The notes under the pieces: model-generated
The model's database searches: none
The model's input: the letters and a program-made list of their open reading frames with translations, nothing else
Told to the model about the DNA's origin: nothing
Assembly: GCF_000621145.1 (NCBI RefSeq)
Contig: NZ_JHZB01000029.1
Location: forward strand, 1 to 50,658
Length of the DNA stretch: 50,658 nucleotides
Origin: Desulfobulbus elongatus DSM 2908
Lineage (GTDB): Bacteria > Desulfobacterota > Desulfobulbia > Desulfobulbales > Desulfobulbaceae
Reading direction: 5' to 3'
Made by a program: the position numbers and the translations under genes
In this document: positions 50,371-50,658 of the stretch, piece by piece
Layout: each line of letters opens with the position of its first letter
Numbering within the stretch: the first letter of the stretch is position 1

Positions 50371-50658
50371 TCATTTGATCCTTTTGAGCGTAACAGCGCT
50401 ATACTGCGGCTGTTTTCTGTTAACGGCCTGATGCATCTCAAAAACATCGTCGAATTTTGCATTGTATTTGGCGCAGCGCAGCTTGAGCACATTATTGGCG
50501 TTGTCAATCTTCCACCAGGCCCCCGAACGTTTCAGTCGCACGTGGCAGATAAACTTGTTGGCACTCTCAATAGCTCCGCTCCCCAGCGGATAACCGCCAC
50601 GACGTAATTTGCCGTAGTCAATGCGCGCCTTGTTGCCCTTGAGATACCCGACAAGTTT
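50371..50658 (-). CDS. ISKra4-family-like transposase, C-terminal part (cut by window edge)
   Basis: The 95 visible residues include GGYPLGSGAIESANKFICHV then RLKRSGAWW, closely following the YPxGSGxVExxxxxxxxxRxKRSGxxW signature around the last catalytic Glu of ISKra4-type transposases. The protein ends at TGA 50371-50373. The rest lies beyond the right edge. This is a different family from the left-edge element, so the two do not form a simple composite transposon. Confidence 0.75.
   Translation of the reverse strand, partial: KLVGYLKGNKARIDYGKLRRGGYPLGSGAIESANKFICHVRLKRSGAWWKIDNANNVLKLRCAKYNAKFDDVFEMHQAVNRKQPQYSAVTLKRIK

Noticed and set aside
1-50658. Composite transposon bounded by the two edge transposases
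   Set aside because: The transposases belong to different families (ISL3-like and ISKra4-like), so they cannot mobilise the segment as one unit.

Overview
The window looks like a Gram-negative, probably anaerobic deltaproteobacterial (Desulfobacterota, Desulfobulbales-like) chromosome segment. This placement is inferred from gene content: two-partner secretion, a DUF2341-ExbB fusion, VPLPA-CTERM surface proteins, a PEP-CTERM-type exopolysaccharide (EPS) locus, an FrhB-like ferredoxin protein and a radical SAM protein. No rRNA, tRNA or phylogenetic marker was seen, so the taxonomy is tentative. Both edges cut through transposase genes of different families: ISL3-like on the left and ISKra4-like on the right.

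Left part (0.3-21.6 kb, all on the minus strand). Read in transcription order, it starts with a leader, a VPLPA-CTERM protein and a PstS-like binding protein, and ends at a strong hairpin. A second set follows: an FKBP-thioredoxin-like lipoprotein, a TpsB transporter, a probable cyclic-di-GMP-I riboswitch, a 3330-residue TpsA exoprotein, a DUF2341/LamG/ExbB fusion, ExbD, a TonB-like protein, a Porin_5-type porin and an anchored coiled-coil protein. The tight spacing suggests one envelope system: a giant TPS exoprotein with its own foldase-like lipoprotein, proton-motive-force module and porin.

Middle part (21.6-39.1 kb, minus strand). This is an EPS assembly and decoration locus: galU, a hexapeptide acyltransferase, a VPLPA-CTERM LVIVD propeller protein, Wzy-like polymerase, FrhB-like protein, Wzx flippase, two pyruvyltransferases, a membrane acyltransferase, a Tat-exported BNR propeller protein, glycosyltransferase, radical SAM protein, a small DUF2292-like gene, an STN-domain protein and a second glycosyltransferase. 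The last glycosyltransferase and the VPLPA-CTERM gene share a duplicated leader of roughly 0.4 kb that includes an intrinsic terminator.

Right part (39.6-47.9 kb, plus strand). A divergent operon carries the initiating sugar-phosphate transferase, PrsT-like TPR lipoprotein, Wza-like export protein, an outer-membrane barrel-like protein, Wzz/GNVR chain-length protein and a BY-kinase-like ATPase. It resembles PEP-CTERM/EPS loci, but no exosortase is in the window. Base composition jumps inside several genes, which suggests recombination. The final 3 kb holds a YkuE-like phosphoesterase and a convergent STAS/anti-sigma pair, then the right-hand transposase.
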